NCBI GenBank assembly: GCA_002840555.1
Contig: PHBJ01000005.1
Location: 33,634 to 97,633 of the forward strand
Length of the DNA stretch: 64,000 nucleotides
Direction of reading: 5' to 3'
DNA from: Deltaproteobacteria bacterium HGW-Deltaproteobacteria-13
GTDB lineage: Bacteria > Desulfobacterota > Syntrophia > Syntrophales > Smithellaceae
Shown here: piece after piece, positions 1 to 8,667 of the stretch
How positions within the stretch are numbered: the first letter of the stretch is position 1
Layout of the letters: each line of letters opens with the position of its first letter
Translations under genes and position numbers: made by a program
The notes under the pieces: model-generated
Told to the model about the DNA's origin: nothing
Seen by the model: the letters and a program-made list of their open reading frames with translations, nothing else
Databases searched by the model: none

Positions 1-113
1 TAATTATCTTGGCGAGCGTCATATTCTACGATTGAACCAGAATATTCCCCAGCAATCAACAACCTGTCCGGCGCATCCGGATGATTTCTCCAGCATAGCA
101 CACCCCCACCTAT

Positions 114-134
114 CCTCCCCCCTCAAGGGGGAGG
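114..134. repeat. Short palindrome (8-bp stem, C-rich/G-rich)
   Basis: The arms cctccccc (114-121) and gggggagg (127-134) form a perfect 8-bp stem with a 5-nt loop. Such C-run/G-run palindromes are common as dispersed intergenic repeats in bacterial genomes. Only one copy was noticed in this window, so family membership is inferred. Confidence 0.5.
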
Positions 135-269
135 GATCTGATTGCTTCAGCAATGAATAATATTAGATTGCCACGAAGCGCGAGGCGCTTCTCGTTGCAA
201 GGGGTCAAGTCTTTGCTTGGCACATGTCAATATGGTATTGGAATTCGGGGGGCACAACACTTAATAATA

Positions 270-298
270 CTGGATACCGGCCTCCGCCGGTATGACGG
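270..298. repeat. Dispersed intergenic palindromic repeat unit
   Basis: The arms ataccggc (274-281) and gccggtat (286-293) form a perfect 8-bp stem around ctcc, inside a unit starting ctggat and ending atgacgg. This matches the layout of the widespread 'tggat-stem-atgacgg' intergenic repeats known from many Proteobacteria. Only one copy was seen here. Its translation (LDTGLRRYDG) is typical of spurious frames that cross such repeats. Confidence 0.6.
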
Positions 299-419
299 TA
301 CTTGTTTTGTTTATCTTATTAACGGTTATGTGGCTTCTAATATTTTTGAACTCTAACTGAATATGTGGTATCAGTATTCAGGCAGGTCATAAATACTGAT
401 CCTTTTAAAAGGAGAATAT

Positions 420-1472
420 ATGAAAAGATTTAAGGTGCAAGCTTGTCTTGCATTTATTACGTTCATCTTGAGTGTTGTTTTAATTACAGGATGCGGCAGT
501 GGAGGATGGGGAACCAGCAATCCAGACAGCACCGCACCCACGGTGACTGCCGTGGTTCCTCTGGATGATGCCGGAAATGTCACGATCAAGACGAAAATAA
601 TCACGGCCACCTTCAGCGAGGCGATGGATCCCGCCACGCTCACCACAGCAAGCTTTACACTGGAATGCCCTGCCGGAGTGTCCACAGCAACAGGCGTGGT
701 TACCTACGATGAAGTAGGTAAGCTGGCGACGCTTACGCTTCCTTCAACGCCCGATCTTCCGCCGACTACCCTATGTACTGCAACGATTACCACCGCGGCT
801 AAAGACCTTGCAGGTAATGCACTGGCCAATGACTTTGTCTGGACCTTCACAACGGACAACACCATGAAAACTTTTGCGGTTCTGGCTGGTTCGACAGTGA
901 CCAATACCGGCCCCACGAATGTTACCGGAAATCTCGGGGTGAGTCCCGGTATGGCGGTAACGGGATTCCCGCCTGGTGTTGTTGTCACCCCGGGAACAAT
1001 CCACGCGGGCGATGCGGTCGCAGCCCAGGCGCAAAGCGACCTGACTTCGGCCTATAACCTCTATCTCGGCACACCATGTACTGTGGATTTGACCGGTCAG
1101 AATCTAGGCGGATTAACTCTCACATCCGGCGTCTATTGTTTCACCACATCAGCTCAGTTAACGGGGAATCTGACGCTCGACGCCCAGAGCAACCCCAACG
1201 CTCTTTTTATCTTCAAGATTGGCTCCACACTTACCACAGCATCGAATAGTAGCGTGGTGTTCATTAACAGTGTTAGCAGTGTCCAGTCCGACAATCTGTT
1301 TTGGCAGGTCGGCGCCTCTGCAACTCTGGGAACGACCACAAGTTTCAAGGGAAATATCATGGCTCTAAGTTCCATCACGCTGAATACCGGCGCCGTGATA
1401 GAGGGCAGAGCATTAGCACGTAATGGTGCAGTTACCTTAGACACTAATACTATTACATTGCCTGCGCCATAA
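420..1472 (+). CDS. Lipoprotein with Ig-like (Big_5) and DUF3494 ice-binding-like domain
   Basis: The 350-residue product starts with a lipoprotein-type signal: basic N-terminus, hydrophobic stretch and a Cys at residue 25 in LITGCGSGG. Residues about 38-143 form a Big_5-type Ig-like domain (TAPTVTAVVPLDDAGNV start, WTFTT end). Residues about 149-350 match the DUF3494 beta-solenoid family, with the typical FAVLAGSTVTNTG and NLGVSPG starts and repeated Thr/Ser/Gly-rich strands. DUF3494 includes known ice-binding proteins, but many members have other or unknown surface roles. The Ig-like domain probably acts as a spacer from the membrane. It stands alone, with an SD (aaaaggag) about 7 nt before the ATG. 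The ice-binding role is not provable from sequence. Confidence 0.85.
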   Translation: MKRFKVQACLAFITFILSVVLITGCGSGGWGTSNPDSTAPTVTAVVPLDDAGNVTIKTKIITATFSEAMDPATLTTASFTLECPAGVSTATGVVTYDEVGKLATLTLPSTPDLPPTTLCTATITTAAKDLAGNALANDFVWTFTTDNTMKTFAVLAGSTVTNTGPTNVTGNLGVSPGMAVTGFPPGVVVTPGTIHAGDAVAAQAQSDLTSAYNLYLGTPCTVDLTGQNLGGLTLTSGVYCFTTSAQLTGNLTLDAQSNPNALFIFKIGSTLTTASNSSVVFINSVSSVQSDNLFWQVGASATLGTTTSFKGNIMALSSITLNTGAVIEGRALARNGAVTLDTNTITLPAP

Positions 1473-1515
1473 GGCATGAGGTAAAAGCAAAGGAAAAATC
1501 AAGGAACACCATACT

Positions 1516-1535
1516 AGTTTTTTCAATAAAAAACT
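1516..1535 (+). terminator. Weak AT-rich hairpin after the DUF3494 gene
   Basis: The arms agtttttt (1516-1523) and aaaaaact (1528-1535) pair perfectly around caat. The stem is nearly all A-T, so it would be a weak terminator at best. It is the only hairpin seen between the lipoprotein gene and the GIY-YIG gene. Confidence 0.3.
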
Positions 1536-1649
1536 GGACGATTACGTAACTTTTCTTTTTACAGATGATTGCTCCAGCATCCTGGGGATACATTACTAGT
1601 TATCAGGAAGAAGGGCGGTTTGAACCCTCTTTAGAAAAGAAGGGAAACA

Positions 1650-1958
1650 TTGAATTGCTCCAATAAGAACCCTATGAAAAAATCAGATAAAATCGAATGG
1701 CTTGTTTATGTCCTGAAATGCCGCAACAACTATTTATATACGGGAATCACCAACAACCTGGAGAAACGTCTGAAGGAACACAAGGAAGGAAAAGGAAGCA
1801 AGTTTGTGCGGGCGTGGAGACCTTTTGAACTGGTCAAGACATTGCCTTGCAGTACATCTACGGAAGCCAGGCAATTAGAATACAGGCTGAAAAAGATGAA
1901 AAGAGCGAAAAAACTGGAAGTTTTGGATATAAAAGTGGAAGACATAAAGAAAAAGTGA
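1650..1958 (+). CDS. GIY-YIG domain protein (UPF0213/YhbQ-like)
   Basis: This small protein is built almost entirely of a GIY-YIG nuclease-like domain. The first motif appears as VYVLKCRNNYLYTGIT, followed by NNLEKRLKEHKEG with the conserved Arg and His, and a later EARQLEYRLKKMKR containing the conserved Glu. Stand-alone proteins of this type (UPF0213 family) are common and their substrate is usually unknown. The frame opens with TTG at 1650, preceded by an SD-like aaggga. An in-frame ATG at 1674 (MKKSDK) is an equally possible start but has a poorer ribosome site. No partner gene is evident. Confidence 0.8.
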   Translation: MNCSNKNPMKKSDKIEWLVYVLKCRNNYLYTGITNNLEKRLKEHKEGKGSKFVRAWRPFELVKTLPCSTSTEARQLEYRLKKMKRAKKLEVLDIKVEDIKKK

Positions 1959-2203
1959 CTATCCCATGAGTAACATCCTGCAATGATTACTTTAAATAGG
2001 ATTGACAGATAAACATAACTTCCGATATTCCACCGGTAAAAACAATATCTTATAAAATATTCCACCCTGCCGCTTGACAACGGGCTGTAAATATGAGCTA
2101 TTCCTCATATAAGTTCAGTCACACATTTAAATGATCAGGGATGCGGTGTCCCTCAGAAATTGATGGTTTTGTTTTAAAATTCTTTAATAGGATTGGAACG
2201 AAT

Positions 2204-3997
2204 ATGTCAAAGAACTATTTTATTGTATACAACCCTCTGACCTATCAATTGATGGACCTTCTGTCGGCCCGATCCATTACGCCCATCGATGTGATCTCCT
2301 ACCTTACAGGTCAAAACGCGCAGGAAATGACATCTGAAAATTTTATAAAGTTTATAGATTTTCAGCCTCAAAAACAGCGCACGACCATGGTTGACGCTCT
2401 GGCCATTGAAATGTACGCCGGGATATATATTCAAAACCAACTGGCGAGACTGGCAAAAGATCATATCGTCGCCATGGTGGACGGCAAGAGGAAATTCTTT
2501 TCCGACGTGATCAAAGAGAAAAAGTGCCTGCCGCGGGCCGTTTTTATTTCCGCCATGAGTTCAAGCTTTCCCGCCGCCGCGGCCACCGCGCTCGTGTTGA
2601 ACTACGCAAAAATACCCGTCATTATCGGCGGTATCCATGTGTCCACGATGCCTGAAGATGTGGATACCTTTATAAGAAAATACGCCCCGCATCCCGAGTT
2701 GGTTTCCTTTGTAAGAGGCGCGGGAGACTCAACAGTTATTACGACGATTCTGGACGATCTGAAAAACAATTCTCTCAAGAAGGAATATGCCGGATATACA
2801 CTGATTGAAGATGGTGTCTGGGGAGATTTTCCAAACCTCGAACCTTTAGAACCTCTAAAAATAAATCTTTTAAACAGACTGCCGGTTATAAAATATACGC
2901 CCTTAAAGGATTTCCGGATTAATCCTGTCGCCCCATTCACGGGATGTATTTTTTCCTGCAAGTTTTGTTCAATTTCAACCCTGCCGGAAAAACATAAAGC
3001 GGTTCAATTTCGCGATCCGGATGATTTCGTGGAAGAACTGCGTTACTATCAGAAAGGAACGGTTGATTTTAAAAACCGTTACTATTTCTTCACACCGGAC
3101 AATCTGTTTCACAGCAAAAAAAATCTGATTCCTTTTTTAAACAAAATCATAGAAAGCGATCTGCGCATCAATTACGCGGTTCAAATATCCATTGAAGTTG
3201 CCGATGATGAAGAACTGCTTAGACTGATCCGGAAATCCGGAGGCACCCATTTCTTTATTGGTCTCGAGTCCCTTGATATGCGCAATTTAAAGCATATCAA
3301 CAAACACATCGTCGCAGAAATAGAAAAAAGCGGTCTGTCGGTTCCGGAGTACTACGCATCCAAAATAAAGAAGATTCATAAACACGGCATCTCTGTCCAC
3401 GGTTCTTTTATCGTGGGACTGCCCTATGACTATTTTAATTCCACCACCGACAACACGGGTGTTGAAATAGCAAAATTCTGCGTAAAGAACAGGATAGGCG
3501 CCCAGCCGAGCACGATCGTAGACCTTCCGGGTTCCGTGTTTTTTAACGAGAGCCAGGAAAACAACAGGTCCATCTATGGCAAGAAAGGCACCATGGATTA
3601 TTTTCTGTCTTTATCCATCGCCGACCTTGCCGAAACAAATAAGATACCGCCGGACTCCCTGTTCAACAGCCCGCTGGTGATCGCGTCAATGGTTTTCTAT
3701 ATATCGAGTAAAGTCGGCGCGCCGGTCAGAGCGGTCATAAACTCTTCAATAATCTTTATGAAGTCTTTTATTCATCCCACAAAGAACGGAAAAGGATTCA
3801 ACCTGTGGCAGCGATATCTGGATGCCGTATGCTCCGCGGTTTCTCAAACCGCTGTCGCTCTGTATAAAGAGCAGGGCGATTCTCTTGTGAAATCCAAGTA
3901 TGGCGTGAGGGGTATCATGGAGAGGCTTTATGACACGGGCAATAATCCTGAAGTAAAAGAACTGTTTAAACACTATGTAACCCAGTTTACCGAATAA
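2204..3997 (+). CDS. Cobalamin-binding-type radical SAM protein
   Basis: The 597-residue product has an N-terminal B12-binding-like domain (residues about 95-190; IPVIIGGIHVSTMPED is characteristic) and a radical SAM domain with the cluster motif CIFSCKFC (Cx3Cx2C). Later segments IEVADDEELLRLIRKSG and FFIGLES are typical of this superfamily. The C-terminal 200 residues match nothing I recognise. Such enzymes carry out methylations, ring formations or rearrangements, and the substrate cannot be told here. The frame opens at 2141, but ATG 2204 (MSKNYFIVYN) fits homologous starts better and is preferred. It stands alone, followed by a structured intergenic region. Confidence 0.8.
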   Translation: MSKNYFIVYNPLTYQLMDLLSARSITPIDVISYLTGQNAQEMTSENFIKFIDFQPQKQRTTMVDALAIEMYAGIYIQNQLARLAKDHIVAMVDGKRKFFSDVIKEKKCLPRAVFISAMSSSFPAAAATALVLNYAKIPVIIGGIHVSTMPEDVDTFIRKYAPHPELVSFVRGAGDSTVITTILDDLKNNSLKKEYAGYTLIEDGVWGDFPNLEPLEPLKINLLNRLPVIKYTPLKDFRINPVAPFTGCIFSCKFCSISTLPEKHKAVQFRDPDDFVEELRYYQKGTVDFKNRYYFFTPDNLFHSKKNLIPFLNKIIESDLRINYAVQISIEVADDEELLRLIRKSGGTHFFIGLESLDMRNLKHINKHIVAEIEKSGLSVPEYYASKIKKIHKHGISVHGSFIVGLPYDYFNSTTDNTGVEIAKFCVKNRIGAQPSTIVDLPGSVFFNESQENNRSIYGKKGTMDYFLSLSIADLAETNKIPPDSLFNSPLVIASMVFYISSKVGAPVRAVINSSIIFMKSFIHPTKNGKGFNLWQRYLDAVCSAVSQTAVALYKEQGDSLVKSKYGVRGIMERLYDTGNNPEVKELFKHYVTQFTE

Positions 3998-4049
3998 GCG
4001 GCCGGTCGGAAAGACGCTATACATCCGAAAGCCAGGTAAAAAAAAGCCT

Positions 4050-4122
4050 AAGCATTATCGAGCGAATTCAATCGCCATTCTGCTGAGATTGAATTTTCAG
4101 GCCGCTAAATGCTTGTCGATAA
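4050..4122. other. Nested inverted repeats, possible structured RNA or terminator
   Basis: Three sets of arms nest here: aagcatt (4050-4056) with aatgctt (4108-4114), aattcaatc (4065-4073) with gattgaatt (4087-4095), and an alternative outer pair ttatcga (4055-4061) with tcgataa (4116-4122), followed by an A-rich run. The two outer stems are mutually exclusive. It could be a terminator for the radical SAM gene, a small RNA, or a leader element. No known RNA family is recognised. Confidence 0.35.
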
Positions 4123-4186
4123 AAAATAGTACCGGCCTTTCATTGTCATTTAAAAAATAATCATTAAATTAATTAAAGTATGGAAT

Positions 4187-4205
4187 AAGGGTGCGGATCA
4201 CCCTT
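4187..4205. promoter_or_regulatory. Perfect inverted repeat upstream of the dehydrogenase operon
   Basis: The arms aagggtg (4187-4193) and caccctt (4199-4205) flank cggat. The element lies 120 bp before the dehydrogenase start, and could be an operator or a hairpin in the 5' leader. No regulator gene is adjacent. Confidence 0.35.
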
Positions 4206-4324
4206 TGTGAGGGAGCAGTCCTGTGTGTTTCGACTGGAAATGAAAGAGCAACAAGGATATAATCCCGATGCATGTAAAACAACAATAGGGAAATCATATT
4301 GCCACAGTAAAGGGGATGAATAAT

Positions 4325-5302
4325 ATGGCCCAGAAAGTCCTTTCCCTGGCCCCGCTGTCTGCCGAGCTCGTGAGGCTTCTCATAAGGCAAACACCGGATG
4401 TGCCTGATTTTGAGGTTATCCCCGGCAATGAAATGCCGAAGGAAGAGTTAAAGAAATCTTTTTCAGAAGCTGACGCCGTGCTGGGCGATTACACCTTCAA
4501 ACAAAAGATCACCACAGAGATGGTATCCACGGCGCGGAATCTAAAATTCATCCAGCAGCCCAGCGTGGGCTACCAGCACATAGACGTGGATGCCTGCACC
4601 GCGAGAGGAATCAAGGTGGCGAATACCGCGGGCGCCAACACCGTCAGTGTTGCCGAACATACGATCGCCTGGGGACTTTGCCTTCTCAAAAACATGTTCC
4701 ATGCCCATACCAGCACGAAGTCGGGCGGATGGGAACAGATGAGTATAAAGTCCGCGGAGCTTCAAGGAAAGGTATGGGGCATCGTGGGGTTTGGACGCAT
4801 CGGCCAGGCGGTTGCACAAAGGCTGAAACCCTTCGGGTTGAGCCGGATCATCTACTATGACACTTACCGGCCGGCGCTGTCTGTCGAACAGCAATTCGGC
4901 GTTGAATATGCTGATTTGAACACCTTACTAAAACAATCGGACATCATCAGCCTTCACGCGCCGCTGACGGATGCGACCCGCAACATCATCAATGAAGACG
5001 CCCTCAATTCCATGAAGCCCGGCGCCTATCTCATTAATGTAGCCCGGGCCGAACTTGTGGATGAAAAGGCGCTTGCCGAAGCGATCATAAAGAAAAAGAT
5101 TGCAGGCGCGGCTATAGACGTCTTCTCCGAAGAGCCGGTAAATTTGAATAATCCGCTGCTGGCTGTGGAAAGCGAAAGACTGCTCTTCTCACCGCATGTG
5201 GCAGGCGTGACGGATGAAGCGGCCGGGAGAATCATCAATATGGCAGCGGCAAACATCGCCCGGATGCTCAAAGGCGAAAAACCGGAATCATTGGTTAATT
5301 GA
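4325..5302 (+). CDS. D-isomer-specific 2-hydroxyacid dehydrogenase
   Basis: An NAD(P)-dependent enzyme that interconverts 2-hydroxyacids and 2-ketoacids. The Rossmann motif GFGRIG lies in VWGIVGFGRIGQAVAQRLK (residues about 150-168). The catalytic triad is visible: Arg in INVARAELVDE (about 241), Glu in DVFSEEPV (about 270) and His in FSPHVAGVT (about 291). The full length of 325 residues is normal for the family. ATG 4325 is preferred over in-frame ATG 4316 because the SD (aaagggg) directly abuts 4316 but lies 9 nt from 4325. It is the first gene of a run with a TPP enzyme and an ABC exporter, suggesting a 2-ketoacid-derived product. The substrate is not known. Confidence 0.85.
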   Translation: MAQKVLSLAPLSAELVRLLIRQTPDVPDFEVIPGNEMPKEELKKSFSEADAVLGDYTFKQKITTEMVSTARNLKFIQQPSVGYQHIDVDACTARGIKVANTAGANTVSVAEHTIAWGLCLLKNMFHAHTSTKSGGWEQMSIKSAELQGKVWGIVGFGRIGQAVAQRLKPFGLSRIIYYDTYRPALSVEQQFGVEYADLNTLLKQSDIISLHAPLTDATRNIINEDALNSMKPGAYLINVARAELVDEKALAEAIIKKKIAGAAIDVFSEEPVNLNNPLLAVESERLLFSPHVAGVTDEAAGRIINMAAANIARMLKGEKPESLVN

Positions 5303-5323
5303 ATCATTCAAGAGAGGGATATT

Positions 5324-6859
5324 ATGAACGGAGCGGAATGTGTTATTAAAGCGGCAAAGGATTCGGGGATAGAGGTATGTTTTGCCAACCCGGGCACGAC
5401 TGAGCTTCCGCTTGTGGTTGCTCTTGATGCAGTCGGAGGCATACGGCCGGTCCTCTGTTTATTTGAAGGGGTGTGTACCGGGGCGGCGGATGGTTACGCC
5501 AGGATGCTCGGAAAGCCCGCCATGGCATTGCTCCATCTCGGACCCGGCCTGGCCAACGGGATCGCAAATCTGCATAATGCCAAAAGAGCGCGCAGTAAAA
5601 TTGTAACCGCGGTAGGCGAGCATTCCACCTGGCACCGCGCATTCGAGCCGCCCCTGACCATGGATATCGAATCTCTGGCGCAAACGGTTTCCGGATGGCA
5701 GCGCACCTGCCAGTTTGCCGATCTCCTCGGACAGGATATGACAGATGCAATTACGGCCGCGCAAACCGGTCAGATAGCAACTCTCATCGTTCCGTTTGAT
5801 CTCCAGACGGCAAAATGCGGGAACAGCCCTGTCCTTCCTCATCAGCAGGAAAAATCATCCGTAAGCGCGCACGTGGTCAAATCGGCGGCAGACTTGTTGA
5901 AAAACGGCAAAAAGGCCGCCCTTTTTCTCAGTGGCAACCCTATCGGAAGAAAGGCATTGATGGCCGCGGCGAGAATAAAACAGGCCTGCGGATGTGATCT
6001 CATCACTGATAATTTCCCGGCGCATATCGAGCGGGGCGCCGGACTGCCTGACGTGAGCCGCGTAGCCTACCTTCCGGAAATGGCCCTGGACATGCTTTCG
6101 CGGTATGACGTGTTTGTCTTTGCCGGAGCAAAAGAACCGGTGTCCTTTTTCGGGTATGAAGGCATTCCGGCAAACTTTATAAAAGATGATCAGAAGAAGT
6201 TTCATCTCTCACAGCCCGGGCAGGACTTGACAGCGGTTCTGGAGCTTCTCGCCGCCGAACTCAAGGCGTCTCCTGTTATTGATCCGGGTATGCTGGCCCC
6301 GTCAAAAAGACCCGAAATCCCCACGGGCGCTCTGAACGCGGAAAAGATTTGCGCGGTCATAGCAGCTCTTCAGCCTGAGGGAGCCATTGTTGTTGAGGAA
6401 GCCATCACCAGCGGTTTAATGTACTATCCCTTTACTTCAGGCGTTCCGCCTTTCAGCCTGCTCACGCTGACGGGAGGATCGCTCGGCCAGGGCACGCCAT
6501 GCGCCGTCGGCGCCGCCATCGCCTGCCCCGACAGACCGGTGATCAACTTTCAGGCGGACGGCGCAGGCATGTATACCCTGCAGGCACTCTGGACCGAGGC
6601 AAGAGAAGGACTGAATATTACCACGCTCATCTGTTCCAACCGGAGCTATGATATCCTGAAACTGGAGTATGGACGGCTGGGAGTAACACCGGGCAAGTGC
6701 GCGTCCCGTCTCACTGATCTTTCAGGAATTGACTGGGCGAATCTGGGCAAAGGAATGGGCGTACCGTCCGTTAAAGTAACCACTGCGGAGGAGCTGGTCA
6801 AAGAGCTCGGCAAGGCGCTCAAGGAACAAGGCCCCAACCTTATTGAAATGATTATTTAG
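5324..6859 (+). CDS. Acetolactate synthase-like ThDP-dependent enzyme
   Basis: A thiamine-diphosphate enzyme of the acetolactate synthase / benzoylformate decarboxylase superfamily, 511 residues. The N-terminal PYR domain has the catalytic Glu (E48) in CLFEGVCTGAADGYAR and the FANPGTTE motif. The C-terminal PP domain carries a variant ThDP motif QADGAGMY...CSNRSYD (ADG instead of GDG, about residues 408-437). It is shorter than true IlvB (usually over 550 residues) and belongs to a short 'acetolactate synthase large subunit-like' group whose real reaction is seldom known. No small regulatory subunit is nearby. The start ATG has a good SD (agaggga), 21 nt after the dehydrogenase. The likely substrate is a 2-ketoacid shared with that enzyme. 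Confidence 0.8.
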   Translation: MNGAECVIKAAKDSGIEVCFANPGTTELPLVVALDAVGGIRPVLCLFEGVCTGAADGYARMLGKPAMALLHLGPGLANGIANLHNAKRARSKIVTAVGEHSTWHRAFEPPLTMDIESLAQTVSGWQRTCQFADLLGQDMTDAITAAQTGQIATLIVPFDLQTAKCGNSPVLPHQQEKSSVSAHVVKSAADLLKNGKKAALFLSGNPIGRKALMAAARIKQACGCDLITDNFPAHIERGAGLPDVSRVAYLPEMALDMLSRYDVFVFAGAKEPVSFFGYEGIPANFIKDDQKKFHLSQPGQDLTAVLELLAAELKASPVIDPGMLAPSKRPEIPTGALNAEKICAVIAALQPEGAIVVEEAITSGLMYYPFTSGVPPFSLLTLTGGSLGQGTPCAVGAAIACPDRPVINFQADGAGMYTLQALWTEAREGLNITTLICSNRSYDILKLEYGRLGVTPGKCASRLTDLSGIDWANLGKGMGVPSVKVTTAEELVKELGKALKEQGPNLIEMII

Positions 6860-6905
6860 GTATGGATGCCGCCTGCAAGAATATTAGGTCATCATCTGAT
6901 CATGA

Positions 6906-7898
6906 ATGGATTATAATGAAATGGCGATTATCAAAACCCTGGCACTCACAAAGAACTACGGCAAAATAGAAGCGGTTCGCAGCATCGACCTGAACATAGA
7001 AAAAGGTGAAATATTCGGACTGCTCGGACCCAACGGCGCCGGCAAAACCACCACCATCGGTATGCTCTGCACGATTGTCCGCCCGACTTCAGGCAGCGCA
7101 TCCATTGCGGGCTGTGACGTCATCAAAGAACCCGCGCGGGTCAGGCGCAAAGTCGGCATCGTGTTTCAGGACCCCACTTTAGATACCGTCCTCACCGGAC
7201 GGGAAAACCTTGAACTTCACGCGCGTCTGTACGGCATCCCGGCCGCTATCCGCGGGAAAAGAATCATGGAGATGCTGGAACTGGTGGACCTGCAGAATCG
7301 CAGTAATGATCTGGCCCGGACTTATTCGGGCGGAATGCGCAGGCGTCTGGAACTGGCGCGCGGTCTTTTGCACCGGCCGGCTGTGCTCTTTCTGGACGAA
7401 CCGACGCTCGGTCTTGATCCGCAAACGCGGGCGCGCATTTGGGAATACATCAAAAAAATGGCACAGACGGAGGGAACAACCGTTGTCCTCACTACGCATT
7501 ACATGGAAGAAGCCCAACAGGTATGCGGCCGCGTGGGAATTATCGATCATGGCCGAATCATCGAACTCAATTCGCCCGATGCTTTAAAAGAATCAATGGG
7601 CGGAGATATGGTCGTCATCAAAGTGAAGGAACCTAAGCTGGAGGAAATACGCGCGCTGCCATATGTCTCCGAAGTGAGAGAAAACGACGGCCTGGTAGAA
7701 ATAATTATGAAGCAATCTCATTTGCACCTGCCGGACCTTCTTGCTCATATCCGGAATGTGGAAAGCGTGGAGATAAGAATTCCCACCCTCAACGATGTGT
7801 TTATCAAACTGACCGGAAGGGACATCCGGGAAGACTCCGTCGAGGATTCCGGAAGCTGGGTGGATACCGTGGCCCGTTACCGCCAGAGAGGATCTTGA
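6906..7898 (+). CDS. ABC transporter ATP-binding protein (DrrA-type)
   Basis: The nucleotide-binding subunit of an ABC-2 type exporter. Walker A GPNGAGKTT, signature YSGGMRRRLELARG, Walker B VLFLDEPTLGLDP and H-loop LTTHYMEEA are all present. The C-terminal 100 residues resemble the DUF4162-type tail seen in daunorubicin-resistance (DrrA) family proteins. An in-frame ATG at 6921 (MAIIKTLAL) is an alternative start; neither has a strong SD. It lies 46 nt after the TPP enzyme and 4 nt before its permease. This pair probably exports a small, often hydrophobic, molecule. Confidence 0.9.
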   Translation: MDYNEMAIIKTLALTKNYGKIEAVRSIDLNIEKGEIFGLLGPNGAGKTTTIGMLCTIVRPTSGSASIAGCDVIKEPARVRRKVGIVFQDPTLDTVLTGRENLELHARLYGIPAAIRGKRIMEMLELVDLQNRSNDLARTYSGGMRRRLELARGLLHRPAVLFLDEPTLGLDPQTRARIWEYIKKMAQTEGTTVVLTTHYMEEAQQVCGRVGIIDHGRIIELNSPDALKESMGGDMVVIKVKEPKLEEIRALPYVSEVRENDGLVEIIMKQSHLHLPDLLAHIRNVESVEIRIPTLNDVFIKLTGRDIREDSVEDSGSWVDTVARYRQRGS

Positions 7899-7902
7899 TT
7901 TT

Positions 7903-8667
7903 ATGGGTGAGAAACGCATACGCAGAGAATTGATGGGTGTCTACGCTGTCTGGTGGCGGGAATTCAAAGTTTTCCAGCGCGAGAAAAGCAGAATCGTTTC
8001 GAGCATTGTCCAGCCGCTCATGTGGCTTTTCCTGTTCGGCAGCGGCGTGGGTGCCAGCGTCAGCGTCAGCAATATCAATTATCAGGATTATATATACCCC
8101 GGTATCCTGGCCATGATGGTGCTTTTCGGATCGGTGTTCTTCGGCCTCTACATTGTCTGGGACCGCAAACTCGACGTGCTCAAGGCTATCCTGGTGGCGC
8201 CAGTGTCGCGTCTCAGCATTTTCATGGGAAAGGTTCTGGGCGGATGCACGGATGTTACTTTGCAGATTGTGATTCTTTTTTGCTTTGCGTTTTTATTTCC
8301 GTCTGTAAATCCCTGGGGGATTCCGCAGGCCCTGCTGCTATTGTTTATTACATCGATCGCGCTGGTTTCGATGGGGCTTGCCCTCGGCTCTCTCTTTGAA
8401 AGCTTGGAAGGATTCCAGCTGATTTCATCTTTCCTGATATTTCCGCTCTTCTTTCTGTCCGGCGCCCTCTTCCCGGTTGACGACAAACTTCCCGGCTGGC
8501 TTACGGGACTGGTAAAACTGAATCCGCTTACTTATACCGTGGACGGTGTCAGGGGAGCATTGCTTCATGTAAATATTTTTCCGTTCTATGTTGATCTCAT
8601 TGTTGTCACTTTCTTCGCGGCCGTCATGTTCGTTTTGGGAAGTATCCTTTTCAGCAGGATGAAGTGA
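7903..8667 (+). CDS. ABC-2 type transporter permease
   Basis: The 254-residue integral membrane partner of the preceding ATPase, with about six hydrophobic segments. The sequence LFLSGALFPVDDKLPGWL followed by NPLTYTVDGVRGAL is the classical ABC-2 permease signature (DrrB/NodJ-like). The short cytoplasmic N-terminus (WWREFKVFQREKSRI) is typical. SD gagagg precedes the ATG. Its last 17 bp overlap, tail to tail, the end of the minus-strand batD gene, so no terminator can lie between them. Confidence 0.9.
   Translation: MGEKRIRRELMGVYAVWWREFKVFQREKSRIVSSIVQPLMWLFLFGSGVGASVSVSNINYQDYIYPGILAMMVLFGSVFFGLYIVWDRKLDVLKAILVAPVSRLSIFMGKVLGGCTDVTLQIVILFCFAFLFPSVNPWGIPQALLLLFITSIALVSMGLALGSLFESLEGFQLISSFLIFPLFFLSGALFPVDDKLPGWLTGLVKLNPLTYTVDGVRGALLHVNIFPFYVDLIVVTFFAAVMFVLGSILFSRMK

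Larger units (their letters stand above)
1..419. other. Left-edge region without a confident gene
   Basis: No confident gene lies here. Two short palindromic repeats (separate entries) occupy part of it. On the minus strand an open frame runs from a possible GTG at 101 to the window edge. Its translation contains WRNHPD and LLIAGEYSG, loosely like an acetyltransferase fragment, but it starts just after a TGA and is too short to identify. A + strand frame at 153-356 runs through the palindromic repeat and is probably not a gene. The lipoprotein gene downstream has a good ribosome binding site (aaaaggag, ending near 412). Confidence 0.5.

Noticed and set aside
1-101. Open frame on the minus strand at the left edge with WRNHPD and GEYSG segments
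   Set aside because: Too short, starts right after a TGA and cannot be matched to a family with confidence; mentioned in the left-edge entry only.
153-356. 67-codon + strand frame
   Set aside because: It runs through a dispersed palindromic repeat, has no clear SD and no recognisable product.
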